The notes: generated from the sequence alone by a model not told the origin. A stretch of DNA of 64,000 nucleotides from CALBPI01 sp963922335 (GCA_963922335.1 CAWUIB010000013.1:36137-100136), one strand, 5' to 3'; positions 41,629-49,935 are shown, numbered from the stretch's first letter. Translations and numbers: made by a program.

Positions 41629-44439
41629 ATGCTGTCTATCAAGGTCATCACAAACAGCTCCAGCGCCTCGCACTACTACTCCGAAGCCGACTACTACGCC
41701 AAGGACGGCGAAGAAGATATCGCGTCTGAATGGCGCGGCGCTGGGGCTGAGGATCTCGGCCTCAAAGGCGAAGTTCATAAAGACCAGTTCAAGGACATGC
41801 TGGACGGCAAACTTCCTGACGGTACCGAACTCGGCCGACAGACTCGAGAAGGAGACAAGCAGCACAAGAAGGGCTGGGATTTCACACTGTCAGCGCCAAA
41901 GTCGGTGTCTGTGCTTGCTCTTGCCGGCGGCGATCGACGGCTGATCGATGCCCACAACGAAGCGGTGAAAACCGCCCTGTCCCACCTCGAGGAGCGGTAC
42001 GCGATGACCCGTCAACAGGTCGATGGGCAGATCCAGGAGGTGGACACAAAGAACCTGGCTATCGGGTCTTTCACGCACACGACGTCGCGTGCTATGGACC
42101 CACAACTGCACACGCACAACGTCATTCTGAACCTCACAAAGCGACCCGATGGGCATTGGCGATCGGTCGAGTCGCGGAAGATGTACGACGCGTCAACGAA
42201 AATTGGCCAGGTGTATCGGAACGAGCTCGCGCAGCGCGTTCGCGCATTGGGCTATGAGGTCGAGTCGAATGCGAAGAAGGGCACATTCGATATCTCGGCC
42301 GTGCCCAACAACGTGCGGAAGGGATTCTCCAAGCGACGACAAGAGATCGAGAAAGCGGCGGAAAAGTACGGCTACCGGACCGCTAAAGGTATGGACAACG
42401 CCGCTGTGCGCACGCGTAGCGCCAAACACCACGCGAATGCTAACGCACTGGTGGAGGCCTGGGGTGATGAGTTAAAGCGCCTTGATTACGCTCCGGAGCG
42501 TGACATCAAGGCTGCGAAAGCACGGGCGGTCGACGACACGCGCACGGTTGCAGACAATGCCCGAGAAGCTCTCGATTTCGCCCGTTCCCACCTCTCTGAG
42601 CGCGAGGCGACGTTCTCCGTTGACGAGCTCGAGGAGACGGCTCTGCGATCGGACATCGGCCATGTGACCATCGACGCACTGGAGCGCGAGATCGCGAAAG
42701 ACAAGGACTCTGGGGCGCTCGTGGAGGCGGTTTTGGCCAAAGGACGGTCCCGGATTCCGGCGTTCACGACGCCGGCAGCGCTCAAGAAGGAAGCGTACAC
42801 AATCTCACTGATGCAGCGCGGCAAAGGCGAAATGCGACCTATCGCGAGTCGTGGGCGTGTGAGCGCTGAGATCGACGATCGCGGCTTTACAAAGGGACAG
42901 GCTTCCGCCGCACGGCTGCTGCTGACCAGTAAGGATCGAGTAGTCGGTGTACAGGGTTACGCCGGAACCGGTAAAACATACATGCTGAGATCGGTTCGTG
43001 AGGTTGCCGAATCCCGTGGATTTAAGGTCCGCGGACTGGCCCCGACTGGGTCCGCAGCTGAGACGCTCCAGGAAGAAACCGGAATCGAGAGCAGGACCTT
43101 GGCGTCGCACTTGACGCGGCTGAAGAACCTCAAGAACGTCAAGCAGGACAAGAAAGAGGTCCTCATTGTTGACGAATCTTCCTTGCAGAATACGCAGGAC
43201 GCGGCCGACCTTCTCACATTCAGTCGTCAAACCAGATCTCGCGTCTTCCTCATCGGTGACCGAGAACAGCTTGGTGCCATTGAGGCCGGTAAACCGTTCG
43301 ATCAGCTGATCAAGGGGGGGATGAACTACGCGACGATGAGCGACATCATGCGCCAGAAAGACTCTCCGCAACTCAAGGCTGCGGTAGAGGCGAGTATTGC
43401 CAAACAGCCTCGCGAAGCGCTGAACCAGATCAGTGAAACGGTGAAAGAAATTCCGAACCGCGACGACCGGGTCCAAGCGATTGTCGATCGAATCAAGGGA
43501 CTTTCTGAAGGAGAACGCAAGCGAGTTTTGGTGCTGATACCCGACAACGACACCAGACGCCTGGTCAATGAAAAGATCCGCGAAGGGTTGCAGCTAAAAG
43601 GCGTGGTTTCGAAAGACGAGGTGTCTGTTACTGGAATCGCAAACCGCGGACTCAGCCGCACCGAGAAGGGTCTGGCACGGTTCTACAACAAGGGCGATAC
43701 CGTCATTTTCGGCCGTGATGTGAAACAGCTCGGTACAACGGCCGACACTCCATACACGGTCGTCGATCGATCCGAATCCACGGTCACGCTGAAAGGCCCG
43801 GACGGCAACAACACCGAATGGAATCCCTCAGAGATCGCTGGGGAAGCGAAGAACGGCGTGGAAGTGTATGAGCGCGAAACCAGGAAGATTGCGGCCGGCG
43901 ACGAGATCCGCTGGAGACGAAAGGACAAGGATCTTGGCGTGCAGAACACCGAGAAAGGGAAGGTCCTTGGTGTCGACGAGGCAACCAGGACGGCCACGAT
44001 CGATTTCAAGAACGCCGGCGTGAAGGACGTGGATCTCGACGCGAAACGAAATTGGGAGCACGACTACGCAACGACTGTGTACGCCGGGCAGGGGGCCACT
44101 TTCGACGAAGCGGTGATCCACGCTGAGAGTTGGCGCCGCAATTTGATCAACCAAAAATCGATGTACGTTGCCTTGAGCCGCGCGAAGTTCCGAAGTCATG
44201 TCTACACCGACGATGCTGACAAACTCGCAAAGGGCGTTGGGATGAGGCCTGGCGAAAAGACGAGTGCGCTAGAGGGCAAGGAAGTCAATTACGCTCGTGT
44301 GCTCGATGAGAACGGTCTGCCTCGGGATCTTCGAAACGAGACTGACTCCGCCAACCAGAAGGGTGACAAGCGTCTGATCGATCGGATCGTCGAGCGGATT
44401 CAGAAAGACAAGCACGTCGACATGGATATGGAGATATGA
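41629..44439 (+). CDS. traI: TraI/TrwC-type MobF relaxase-helicase
   Basis: 936 residues, close to TrwC (966) and much shorter than F TraI. The relaxase domain (about 1-300) has paired tyrosines Y16-Y17 and Y22-Y23 and the HUH metal-binding histidines H150, H161 and H163 in FTHTTSRAMDPQLHTHNV. The helicase half has Walker A GYAGTGKT (443-450), Walker B LIVDES (512-517) and the later superfamily 1 motif YAGQGATFDEAVIH. It nicks oriT at 39213/39214 and unwinds the strand to be moved. It overlaps the nuclease gene by 4 bp. Confidence 0.95.
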   Translation: MLSIKVITNSSSASHYYSEADYYAKDGEEDIASEWRGAGAEDLGLKGEVHKDQFKDMLDGKLPDGTELGRQTREGDKQHKKGWDFTLSAPKSVSVLALAGGDRRLIDAHNEAVKTALSHLEERYAMTRQQVDGQIQEVDTKNLAIGSFTHTTSRAMDPQLHTHNVILNLTKRPDGHWRSVESRKMYDASTKIGQVYRNELAQRVRALGYEVESNAKKGTFDISAVPNNVRKGFSKRRQEIEKAAEKYGYRTAKGMDNAAVRTRSAKHHANANALVEAWGDELKRLDYAPERDIKAAKARAVDDTRTVADNAREALDFARSHLSEREATFSVDELEETALRSDIGHVTIDALEREIAKDKDSGALVEAVLAKGRSRIPAFTTPAALKKEAYTISLMQRGKGEMRPIASRGRVSAEIDDRGFTKGQASAARLLLTSKDRVVGVQGYAGTGKTYMLRSVREVAESRGFKVRGLAPTGSAAETLQEETGIESRTLASHLTRLKNLKNVKQDKKEVLIVDESSLQNTQDAADLLTFSRQTRSRVFLIGDREQLGAIEAGKPFDQLIKGGMNYATMSDIMRQKDSPQLKAAVEASIAKQPREALNQISETVKEIPNRDDRVQAIVDRIKGLSEGERKRVLVLIPDNDTRRLVNEKIREGLQLKGVVSKDEVSVTGIANRGLSRTEKGLARFYNKGDTVIFGRDVKQLGTTADTPYTVVDRSESTVTLKGPDGNNTEWNPSEIAGEAKNGVEVYERETRKIAAGDEIRWRRKDKDLGVQNTEKGKVLGVDEATRTATIDFKNAGVKDVDLDAKRNWEHDYATTVYAGQGATFDEAVIHAESWRRNLINQKSMYVALSRAKFRSHVYTDDADKLAKGVGMRPGEKTSALEGKEVNYARVLDENGLPRDLRNETDSANQKGDKRLIDRIVERIQKDKHVDMDMEI

Positions 44440-45005
44440 GCCTCTTCTCGCGACACAAGACGACGGTTCGTCGAGGTCTCTTCTACCCTTCCCTGCCCGG
44501 CTTGTTGATGTTCGGGGCGACCCTCGCGGGCGTTTACTACCTATGGCCGATGCTTGGTTTTGAACGACATCCCTGGGTCGAGAAACAGAGGCTATCGAGC
44601 GAAGTGGTCGGCTACACGACGCCGGCGCGGCCGAGGATCGACCGATTGACTGTGACAGAGGTCATTTCTGTGTACGACGGCGACACATTCCGAGTGGAAT
44701 CCGTTGAGATGGCCTCCGGAGATGGCCGAGGGATTCCCATCCGCGTTCGTGGTATCGACTCCGCGGAGATTCAGGGGCGTTGTGACAAAGAGTCCAAGCT
44801 CGCCATCGTCGCGAGAGATTGGTTACGAACCAGGTTAGCCAGCACAACGACTATTGAGCTCGTCGACGTCGACCTCGAGGAAGATCGATACGGCCGCGCG
44901 GTGGCTCGGGTGACGCTAGATGGCCACGATTTGGCAACAGAAATGGTATCTAAGAGGCTGGCGGCGCCGTGGATACCTGGCTCGCGTACAGACTGGTGCC
45001 AGTGA
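44436..45005 (+). CDS. membrane-anchored thermonuclease-like (SNase) protein
   Basis: 189 residues with one N-terminal membrane helix (about 20-38) and a staphylococcal-nuclease-like domain (about 70-185). The motifs VISVYDGDTFRVE, PIRVRGIDSAEIQGRCDKES and DRYGRAVARVTLDG hold the calcium-binding Asp and catalytic Arg/Glu equivalents. As part of the relaxase operon it is translationally coupled to traI (ATGA). Thermonuclease genes are common on conjugative elements, but their role in transfer is unclear. The anchor probably places it in the periplasm. Confidence 0.88.
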   Translation: MSLFSRHKTTVRRGLFYPSLPGLLMFGATLAGVYYLWPMLGFERHPWVEKQRLSSEVVGYTTPARPRIDRLTVTEVISVYDGDTFRVESVEMASGDGRGIPIRVRGIDSAEIQGRCDKESKLAIVARDWLRTRLASTTTIELVDVDLEEDRYGRAVARVTLDGHDLATEMVSKRLAAPWIPGSRTDWCQ

Positions 45006-45007
45006 GC

Positions 45008-45217
45008 ATGGCGACTACGCTGTCCGAAGAGGGGTCCTACTTTTGCAACAATCTGGCGTGCGCATTGTGTGTTCCGTACCAAGCCGGTCGAGACTGGGCT
45101 GAGCTTCCTGATGGTCGCCTTTTCAGCAGATCTTTGAGTGCGGGTGTCTTCCTTTGCGACGCATGCTTGGTCGATCCTTGTCGACCCGTGCGCCTAGATG
45201 CCAAAGAGCTCGAATAA
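45008..45217 (+). CDS. Cys-rich small protein, probable zinc ribbon
   Basis: 69 residues from ATG 45008, two bases after the nuclease stop. Two cysteine groups (CNNLACALC near 13-21, and CDACLVDPC near 47-55) could form one zinc site. No signal peptide or family is recognised. Its tight place in the traD-traI-nuclease operon suggests a role linked to mobilisation. Confidence 0.55.
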   Translation: MATTLSEEGSYFCNNLACALCVPYQAGRDWAELPDGRLFSRSLSAGVFLCDACLVDPCRPVRLDAKELE

Positions 45218-45362
45218 GCACAAAACGATGGGGAAATGGGAGCCGTGACTCGGGACGGTAGCTCTCCCCCGTTGCCTAGTGGGACACATGTCCGGGCGTA
45301 CTCAAAACGCTAAATTTCTTCTGATTTCTGCCGCTACGCGATGCACGGCAAATCTCACTCGT
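45218..45362. other. operon end, with a stray GGACA-N2-TGTCC palindrome
   Basis: No gene. A perfect GGACA-CA-TGTCC palindrome (45282-45293) has the same form as the RES-antitoxin operators at 32471-32504 and lies upstream of the HDOD remnant. Confidence 0.45.
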
Positions 45363-45628
45363 ATGAACGTCGAAACAAGAACTAGAATCGAGGTCTGTAA
45401 GTCGATCCCGACGTTGCCCGTTGTAGCTGCGAAATTGATCGAGACCGTCAATCAAGACGATTTTGGTGTCAACGACATTGCGGTGGTCGTAGAGCAAGAT
45501 CTCGGGATAGCGGCGAAACTGATCAAGACCGCGAACTCTAGCGCGTTTCGACGCGTATCTCCGTCGCCGAGTTGCTCAGTTTGAAATCTGAGGTGTTGGT
45601 CAGCTGCTTGGCAGCTTATTTTAGCTGA
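45363..45628 (+). pseudogene. HDOD-domain fragment with frameshift
   Basis: The frame from ATG 45363 encodes the start of an HDOD signalling domain: IPTLPVVAAKLIETVNQDDFGVNDIAVVVEQDLGIAAKLIKTANSSAF. The expected continuation (ISxV...) is lost in this frame near 45552 but appears in another frame (ISVAELLSLKSEVLV), which ends at 45628. An HDOD domain is normally about 200 residues, so this is a truncated, frameshifted remnant. Confidence 0.6.
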
Positions 45629-45737
45629 AATCCGAACGTTAGCCACGCTCGCGGTGTTTCCAACTCACACGCTTGCGACAGTGCGCAAAGGGTCAGAATG
45701 AGCTTTCGGCTAAGGGCCAATGGACCAGCTGAGTCAG

Positions 45738-46019
45738 CTAAGCTGCAAACACTTCCTGAATCACGTCAGGCCGTCTTGCCGCTACGGCAAGTAACGATCG
45801 AGCGGGCCCATTGGGTTGACGACGTCCTTGTTCCCATTCCTGCAAGGTTCGAGTCGAGACATTCAACATCGCGGCAAACGCACTTTGAGACACACCAACT
45901 TTCTCACGCACCGCTCTGATCTGCTCAGGCTTGATGTACACGTGTACGCGGCCTACATCACCGGCCTTGATCTCATTGATCGAATCCAGAATCTCCTGTC
46001 CTATGTCTCGCTTAGCCAT
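45738..46019 (-). CDS. higA: HigA-type antitoxin (Xre helix-turn-helix)
   Basis: 93 residues with an Xre helix-turn-helix at about 35-85: IRAVREKVGVSQSAFAAMLNVSTRTLQEWEQGRRQPNGPARSLLAVAARRP. The N-terminal tail (about 1-30) should wrap the toxin. Its start overlaps the end of the toxin gene by 8 bp; the toxin-first order is typical of HigBA. Downstream intergenic sequence holds nothing recognised. Confidence 0.9.
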   Translation of the reverse strand: MAKRDIGQEILDSINEIKAGDVGRVHVYIKPEQIRAVREKVGVSQSAFAAMLNVSTRTLQEWEQGRRQPNGPARSLLAVAARRPDVIQEVFAA

Positions 46020-46329
46020 TGGTAATTGCCTCTTTGATCTTCTTCAGGATTGGTCCAGGAATCCTGTCCATATCACCTGTACCGTAGATCGTTAGCATCC
46101 AGAAGGTATTACCGTCCGGAACATAGTAGATAACTCGGACACCGCCGCTTTTGCCCTTGCCGCTCACACTCCAGCGTAGCTTACGCACCCCACCAGAGCC
46201 ACGAATGACCGGGCCAGTTTTGGGATGCTCCAGCATGTGATGCTGCAAGGCGGAATACTGCTCATCATCTAAGTGATCGCTGACGAACTTGGTAAAGATT
46301 TGCGATTCAACAAATAGGCGGTGGCGCAC
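46012..46329 (-). CDS. higB: HigB/RelE-type toxin
   Basis: About 105 residues if started at GTG 46329; the frame is open upstream to 46422 but would then run through the promoter palindrome. The core ESQIFTKFVSDHLDDEQYSALQHHMLEHPKTGPVIRGSGGVRKLRWSVSGKGKSGGVRVIYYV and GTGDMDRIPGPILKKIKEAI match RelE-superfamily toxins that cut mRNA at the ribosome. It is followed by the overlapping HigA gene. It likely maintains the element. Confidence 0.88.
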   Translation of the reverse strand: MRHRLFVESQIFTKFVSDHLDDEQYSALQHHMLEHPKTGPVIRGSGGVRKLRWSVSGKGKSGGVRVIYYVPDGNTFWMLTIYGTGDMDRIPGPILKKIKEAITNG

Positions 46330-46332
46330 ATC

Positions 46333-46361
46333 GAGACTATACGGCAATGACGTATAGTCTC
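46333..46361 (-). promoter_or_regulatory. higBA operator/promoter palindrome
   Basis: GAGACTATACG-N7-CGTATAGTCTC is a perfect 11-bp inverted repeat. It contains a -10 box TATAGT for the minus strand, with TTGAGA 18 bp upstream. The predicted start of transcription falls at or next to GTG 46329. Confidence 0.75.
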
Positions 46362-46534
46362 TCAATTCGAGAGCAGTGTTCCTTATTGTTTTCTGGTAGC
46401 GCCTCTTAAGCCTGGTTCGCAAGACTCAGTTACTGCGCGTGTCCGGCCCACAACCGAAACATCGTGTGTGGTTCTGCCGCCCTGATCGGCAGTTGATTGT
46501 CGAGGGTTAGACCTATCCGGCCGTTCTCCCTTCA

Positions 46535-46555
46535 TAAACACAATATAAACCGTAC
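46535..46555 (-). promoter_or_regulatory. Ter-like site, copy 1 (inverted)
   Basis: GTACGGTTTATATTGTG on the minus strand (46555-46539), then TTTA. It is an exact 17-bp inverted copy of 46675-46691. The core TTTATATTGTG followed by a TTA matches the order of E. coli Ter (GTATGTTGTAACTAA). Confidence 0.6.
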
Positions 46556-46674
46556 TGCCAACGACCGCCCCCACGCCAAACTCGACCATTTCTGTTCTGA
46601 CCGCCTCTTGTTTGCCGTTTGACGTCATCAAACGACCATCAGGATTTAGTCATGCTCCGACATATCCGGACGCT

Positions 46675-46695
46675 GTACGGTTTATATTGTGATTA
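46675..46695 (+). promoter_or_regulatory. Ter-like site, copy 2 (upstream of tus-like gene)
   Basis: GTACGGTTTATATTGTG on the plus strand (46675-46691), then ATTA. Aligned with E. coli TerB (AGTATGTTGTAACTAAAG), 12 of 18 positions agree, including the G whose partner is the flipped cytosine of the Tus-Ter lock. It lies 66 bp before the Tus-like start codon, in the position of TerB upstream of E. coli tus. Confidence 0.6.
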
Positions 46696-46761
46696 ACGCC
46701 TGGATTTGTCAGAATCGCGCTTTCAACCAGACTCCCATTTTGCGTCCCTCAGAGCGATCCT

Positions 46762-47847
46762 ATGGCGACCGAAAGAGAATTGAAGCGGCGTATTCGAGAG
46801 GTAGAAGTGCCCTTTCGAGAGGCGCTCAGGGCGCTGGAGGCCCGGCTTGACGCCTTCGGTCGTGAACTCAAGGCTCATGTCGTCGGCCAGCCTTTGACAC
46901 ACGCGTCGCCGCCCGTCGTGAATCGCACTCTGACGATCATCCAGGTCACCTCAACGCCTATTGAAGAGGATCAGCGGCGTTGGCGCTACACCGGCTTCAC
47001 CAAGCGCCGCGGACCCAACCACATCGATACCGTCATCGATGCGCTCACCCGGATCCGATACAGAGACGACGAGCTCGCCAACCGTGCACCGATCGTGCCC
47101 GGCTGTATCGGTGTGCCTCGCGAGCTCCTGGCCGCCGCCGAGGACGTGAACGACCATAAAGATGCCCTTGCCGAGGTCGTCGGCCGCCTGCGTCCCGATG
47201 GGGGCCGTGTCATGGTCCGGTTCACCGATCGCGACGGGAAGGTCAAGAACCGCGACATCTCCGCTGCGCTCTTGCACCGCGCCGGAGAGACCGACGTCAA
47301 CCTCAAGGCCGCTTACCGGCACATACCGCTGGTGATGGATCCTGTCGAACGGATTCGCTTCATGCACCTTCGCAACCGCACCGTAAAATCGCAGACCGTC
47401 GCCCAGCTAATCGAGCGTGTTTCGGGTTTCTCCAACTCCGAAAACCGCGAAAAGGACCTTGCGTTTCTCGCGGGGCTTGACACAGACGAGGTGCTCTCAG
47501 TCGCCTCGAGGACTTACGAGCGCCTCTGCACACGCGTTCGCCTCACGAAGCCCGGCGGTCTCACAAGTGATCGACGCAAAGTGGGTAAGCGCAGTTTTGA
47601 ACTGCCTGGCGAGCTGCCGCTCCTATACTTCCACCTACCCTCAACCATGGCACAACCCGAAGTGGTGGCACCTGAGCTGCTCACCGATGAAGATCGTACG
47701 AAGAAGCCGCGATCTTCAAGCCGCCAAAAGGCCAATGGAAAAAAACGAGGTAAGTCGGTCCTTGAATCGACCCCATGCTTGAAAACGATTGATCGGTGTT
47801 ACCGACGTGCCTACGATCCGCACAAGCATGGCGAATCAAGCTTCTAG
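46762..47847 (+). CDS. Tus-like DNA replication terminus site-binding protein
   Basis: 361 residues compared with 309 for E. coli Tus. The region at about 180-235 (NLKAAYRHIPLVMDPVERIRFMHLRNRTVKSQTVAQLIERV) aligns with Tus [41 protein letters not shown]. An earlier PGCIGV...DVNDHKDALAEVV matches PGVLCY...HINKLKTTFEHIV. The basic end near PLLYFHLP resembles the Tus C-terminus, followed by an extra basic tail of about 55 residues. Tus binds Ter and stops the replicative helicase from one side. Two inverted Ter-like sites lie just upstream. The assignment is by alignment from memory. Confidence 0.65.
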   Translation: MATERELKRRIREVEVPFREALRALEARLDAFGRELKAHVVGQPLTHASPPVVNRTLTIIQVTSTPIEEDQRRWRYTGFTKRRGPNHIDTVIDALTRIRYRDDELANRAPIVPGCIGVPRELLAAAEDVNDHKDALAEVVGRLRPDGGRVMVRFTDRDGKVKNRDISAALLHRAGETDVNLKAAYRHIPLVMDPVERIRFMHLRNRTVKSQTVAQLIERVSGFSNSENREKDLAFLAGLDTDEVLSVASRTYERLCTRVRLTKPGGLTSDRRKVGKRSFELPGELPLLYFHLPSTMAQPEVVAPELLTDEDRTKKPRSSSRQKANGKKRGKSVLESTPCLKTIDRCYRRAYDPHKHGESSF

Positions 47848-48015
47848 ACTGCTGCTGTTTACACGCACCGTTTCTGTCGTGTTGTGTTTACTCTGAGGTT
47901 TCAGTGTGCGGCACGTTTGACTGCGGTATTTGGTGCGGCTACGGATGCAAAGAGACCGCCCTTTTCAACAACGACACGGTCTTTTTAACGCAGCATCGTC
48001 TACGAACTTGTGGAA

Positions 48016-48297
48016 TTATTTGTACTCAACGCAAGAGCTAAGCACAGCCGGATCGTTTACATCGTAGGTGCAAACGTACCAACGCGCGAAGTCCTGTCGT
48101 ATTTCCCCATCAAAGGCCACCCAGATCCGGGTGTCGCTGGTTCCCACGATAGTGCCACCTAGTTGAAGGAGTTCATTGACAGTGTAGTTACGTCGCTCTT
48201 GAGCAATTGCCGACGACCCGAACGAAAGGACGAGGACGGCCAGCGTCGCCAACACACTGCGCCGTGGTAAGAGGTGAAACGGCATTCTGGAATTCAT
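48016..48297 (-). CDS. small secreted protein
   Basis: 93 residues with a signal peptide (about 1-33, ending AIAQ) and a short mature domain with two Cys (WYVCTYD and SSCVEYK) that could form a disulphide. The family is not recognised. It follows the S49 peptidase gene after 9 bp on the same strand and is probably co-transcribed with it; GGAG precedes the start. Confidence 0.6.
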   Translation of the reverse strand: MNSRMPFHLLPRRSVLATLAVLVLSFGSSAIAQERRNYTVNELLQLGGTIVGTSDTRIWVAFDGEIRQDFARWYVCTYDVNDPAVLSSCVEYK

Positions 48298-48306
48298 GGG
48301 AAGCTC

Positions 48307-49299
48307 CTATTTCAGAACTGGCAAGGTCCTCTCAATATCCAGCTTCGCCTCGAGGGTTTCAACCATTCGCTCGGCCGCCGTGCTGACCAGGGCGTCGGAA
48401 AGGCCAGCAAAAAGTCCCTTTCGACGCGAGTAGTCGAGTGCGTAGGAGACGCCGAAGTCTTGCTCAAGTACCGTCTCGAGGTCGCCGATGCCATCGACCA
48501 GGCCCATTTCGACAACTTCTTCGCCCGTCCAAAAGTCCCCACTGAACAAAACTTCAGGTGCAGCGTTGAGGCGCCCTTCGCGGCCAGCGACGACCGTGGC
48601 AATAAAGTGCTCGTGGATCTTCGCCAATGACGCTTGCATCTTCTCAACGTCGTCCGGTTTGAGTTCCTCGAAGGGGTCCAGCCGGTGCTTGAACTCTCCG
48701 GACGTGATGACACGGTTCTCGACCCCCAAGCGGTCTGCCAGCTCAGAAAAGCCCTTGTTGGCCATGATGACGCCGATCGACCCTGCAATCGTCGATTCGT
48801 TGACGTAGATTCGATCGGCAGCAACCGCCGTCATGTATGCACCACTGGTCAACTGATCTTCCCCGATGGCGATCACTTTCTTGTTGTACTTCTCCTTCAT
48901 GCGGACGATGTAGTCGTGCAAGGCATCCGCCTGGACGGGAGTTCCTCCCGGTGAATTGATCAGAAGAACGACCCCAACTGCGTTCTCATCCATGAAAGCG
49001 CGTGTAAGAACCGGCTTGAGAAACTCGGCCGATCCAGAGCCACCCGGCTCAATCGTGCCTCGAATGCGCACGAGCGCTGCGTACGGCTCGTCGGCCGGTA
49101 TTTGCAGAGACGCGCTACGGCCGAAAACGGATTTTGTAGCCACAAGGTTGTAAGTGATTGAGAAGATGATGATTGCGGCAATGGCCATCATCCGGTAGTT
49201 CGCATGTCGACGTGACTTCGAAAGCTCAGTGGTTACGACCGTGGCGAGAGCTCCAGCAAGATCTTGTTCCGATTCCGCCTTATCCTTACTTCCAAACAT
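48307..49299 (-). CDS. S49-family signal-peptide-peptidase-like protease
   Basis: 330 residues. One membrane helix (about 37-56) is followed by an SppA-type S49 domain (about 75-300): INSPGGTPVQADALHDYIVRMKEKYNKKVIAIGEDQLTSGAYMTAVAADRIYVNESTIAGSIGVI with the catalytic Ser in LTSGAYM, and GEFKHRLDPFEELKPDD with the likely Lys. A single S49 domain fits the short SppA/SohB type. Such genes are frequent on F-type conjugative elements, perhaps for clearing pilus-assembly peptides. Its promoter carries a shared dyad (49329-49348). Confidence 0.92.
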   Translation of the reverse strand: MFGSKDKAESEQDLAGALATVVTTELSKSRRHANYRMMAIAAIIIFSITYNLVATKSVFGRSASLQIPADEPYAALVRIRGTIEPGGSGSAEFLKPVLTRAFMDENAVGVVLLINSPGGTPVQADALHDYIVRMKEKYNKKVIAIGEDQLTSGAYMTAVAADRIYVNESTIAGSIGVIMANKGFSELADRLGVENRVITSGEFKHRLDPFEELKPDDVEKMQASLAKIHEHFIATVVAGREGRLNAAPEVLFSGDFWTGEEVVEMGLVDGIGDLETVLEQDFGVSYALDYSRRKGLFAGLSDALVSTAAERMVETLEAKLDIERTLPVLK

Positions 49300-49328
49300 C
49301 GTCGTACTCCTGAGTGTGGGCTGTAAAG

Positions 49329-49348
49329 ATTATAAGGTTTCCTACAAC
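49329..49348 (-). promoter_or_regulatory. S49 promoter dyad (site 3)
   Basis: Minus strand GTTGTA-GGAAACCT-TATAAT; the right arm doubles as the -10 box of the S49 gene. The centre GGAAACC matches site 2 and the spacing is again 8 bases. Confidence 0.75.
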
Positions 49349-49473
49349 TTTGAGCCAGCATTTTTGAGGTAATGTCATAAAGGCTGCAAACTACTGTTGT
49401 TTCATTGCTTGTCGGCGATGTATGCAGTTATATATCCTTGTATATCGAGCTAGAACGCGATCAGGAGGCTGAC

Positions 49474-49935
49474 ATGTTGAATTTGTTCCTGAGACACGTC
49501 GTGCAGTTCTGCGGACTGCCGGCGGCTGTCCTCTCGCTCACCTGGTGGGGATACACCATAGCTGAGGTACAACCAGACCGGTCAATTGCAGGATGGACCG
49601 CCATCGGCATTGGTGTGCTTGTGATTGGCGAGGTTATCGCTTTCCGTTTGAAGTCGAGCGTCTCTTTGGCCGCTCTGATTAGCGTTTGTGCTTTTATCGT
49701 GGTTGGGCTGCCTTGGTACGTGATAGCTGAGGACCCGGCCGTTATTCCGACTATGCGATCACACCAACTCGACTACGGTGGCGTCTTACTCGTTCTTTTT
49801 TTCTTTATGGCCTTCACCGTCCCGATACGCTGGTTCAAGAACGGATACACGGGTCTTGACCTAACGGAGCGCATGAACAATCTGCCCCGCGGTTCGCTGA
49901 GCCGGGCACTAAAGCGGGCTGCCGGCGACGAGTAG
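49474..49935 (+). CDS. membrane protein of unknown function, four helices
   Basis: 153 residues with predicted membrane helices at about 8-27, 39-57, 63-83 and 101-118 and a basic C-terminal tail. AGGAGG lies before ATG 49474. No family is recognised. It is divergent from the S49 gene and convergent with the transglycosylase/traG operon, so it stands alone in the transfer region. Confidence 0.7.
   Translation: MLNLFLRHVVQFCGLPAAVLSLTWWGYTIAEVQPDRSIAGWTAIGIGVLVIGEVIAFRLKSSVSLAALISVCAFIVVGLPWYVIAEDPAVIPTMRSHQLDYGGVLLVLFFFMAFTVPIRWFKNGYTGLDLTERMNNLPRGSLSRALKRAAGDE

Noticed and set aside
46383..46631. 82-codon minus-strand frame with a possible membrane helix upstream of higB
   Set aside because: It covers the first Ter-like repeat, overlaps the toxin frame and has no ribosome site or recognised relatives; the repeats explain the sequence better.
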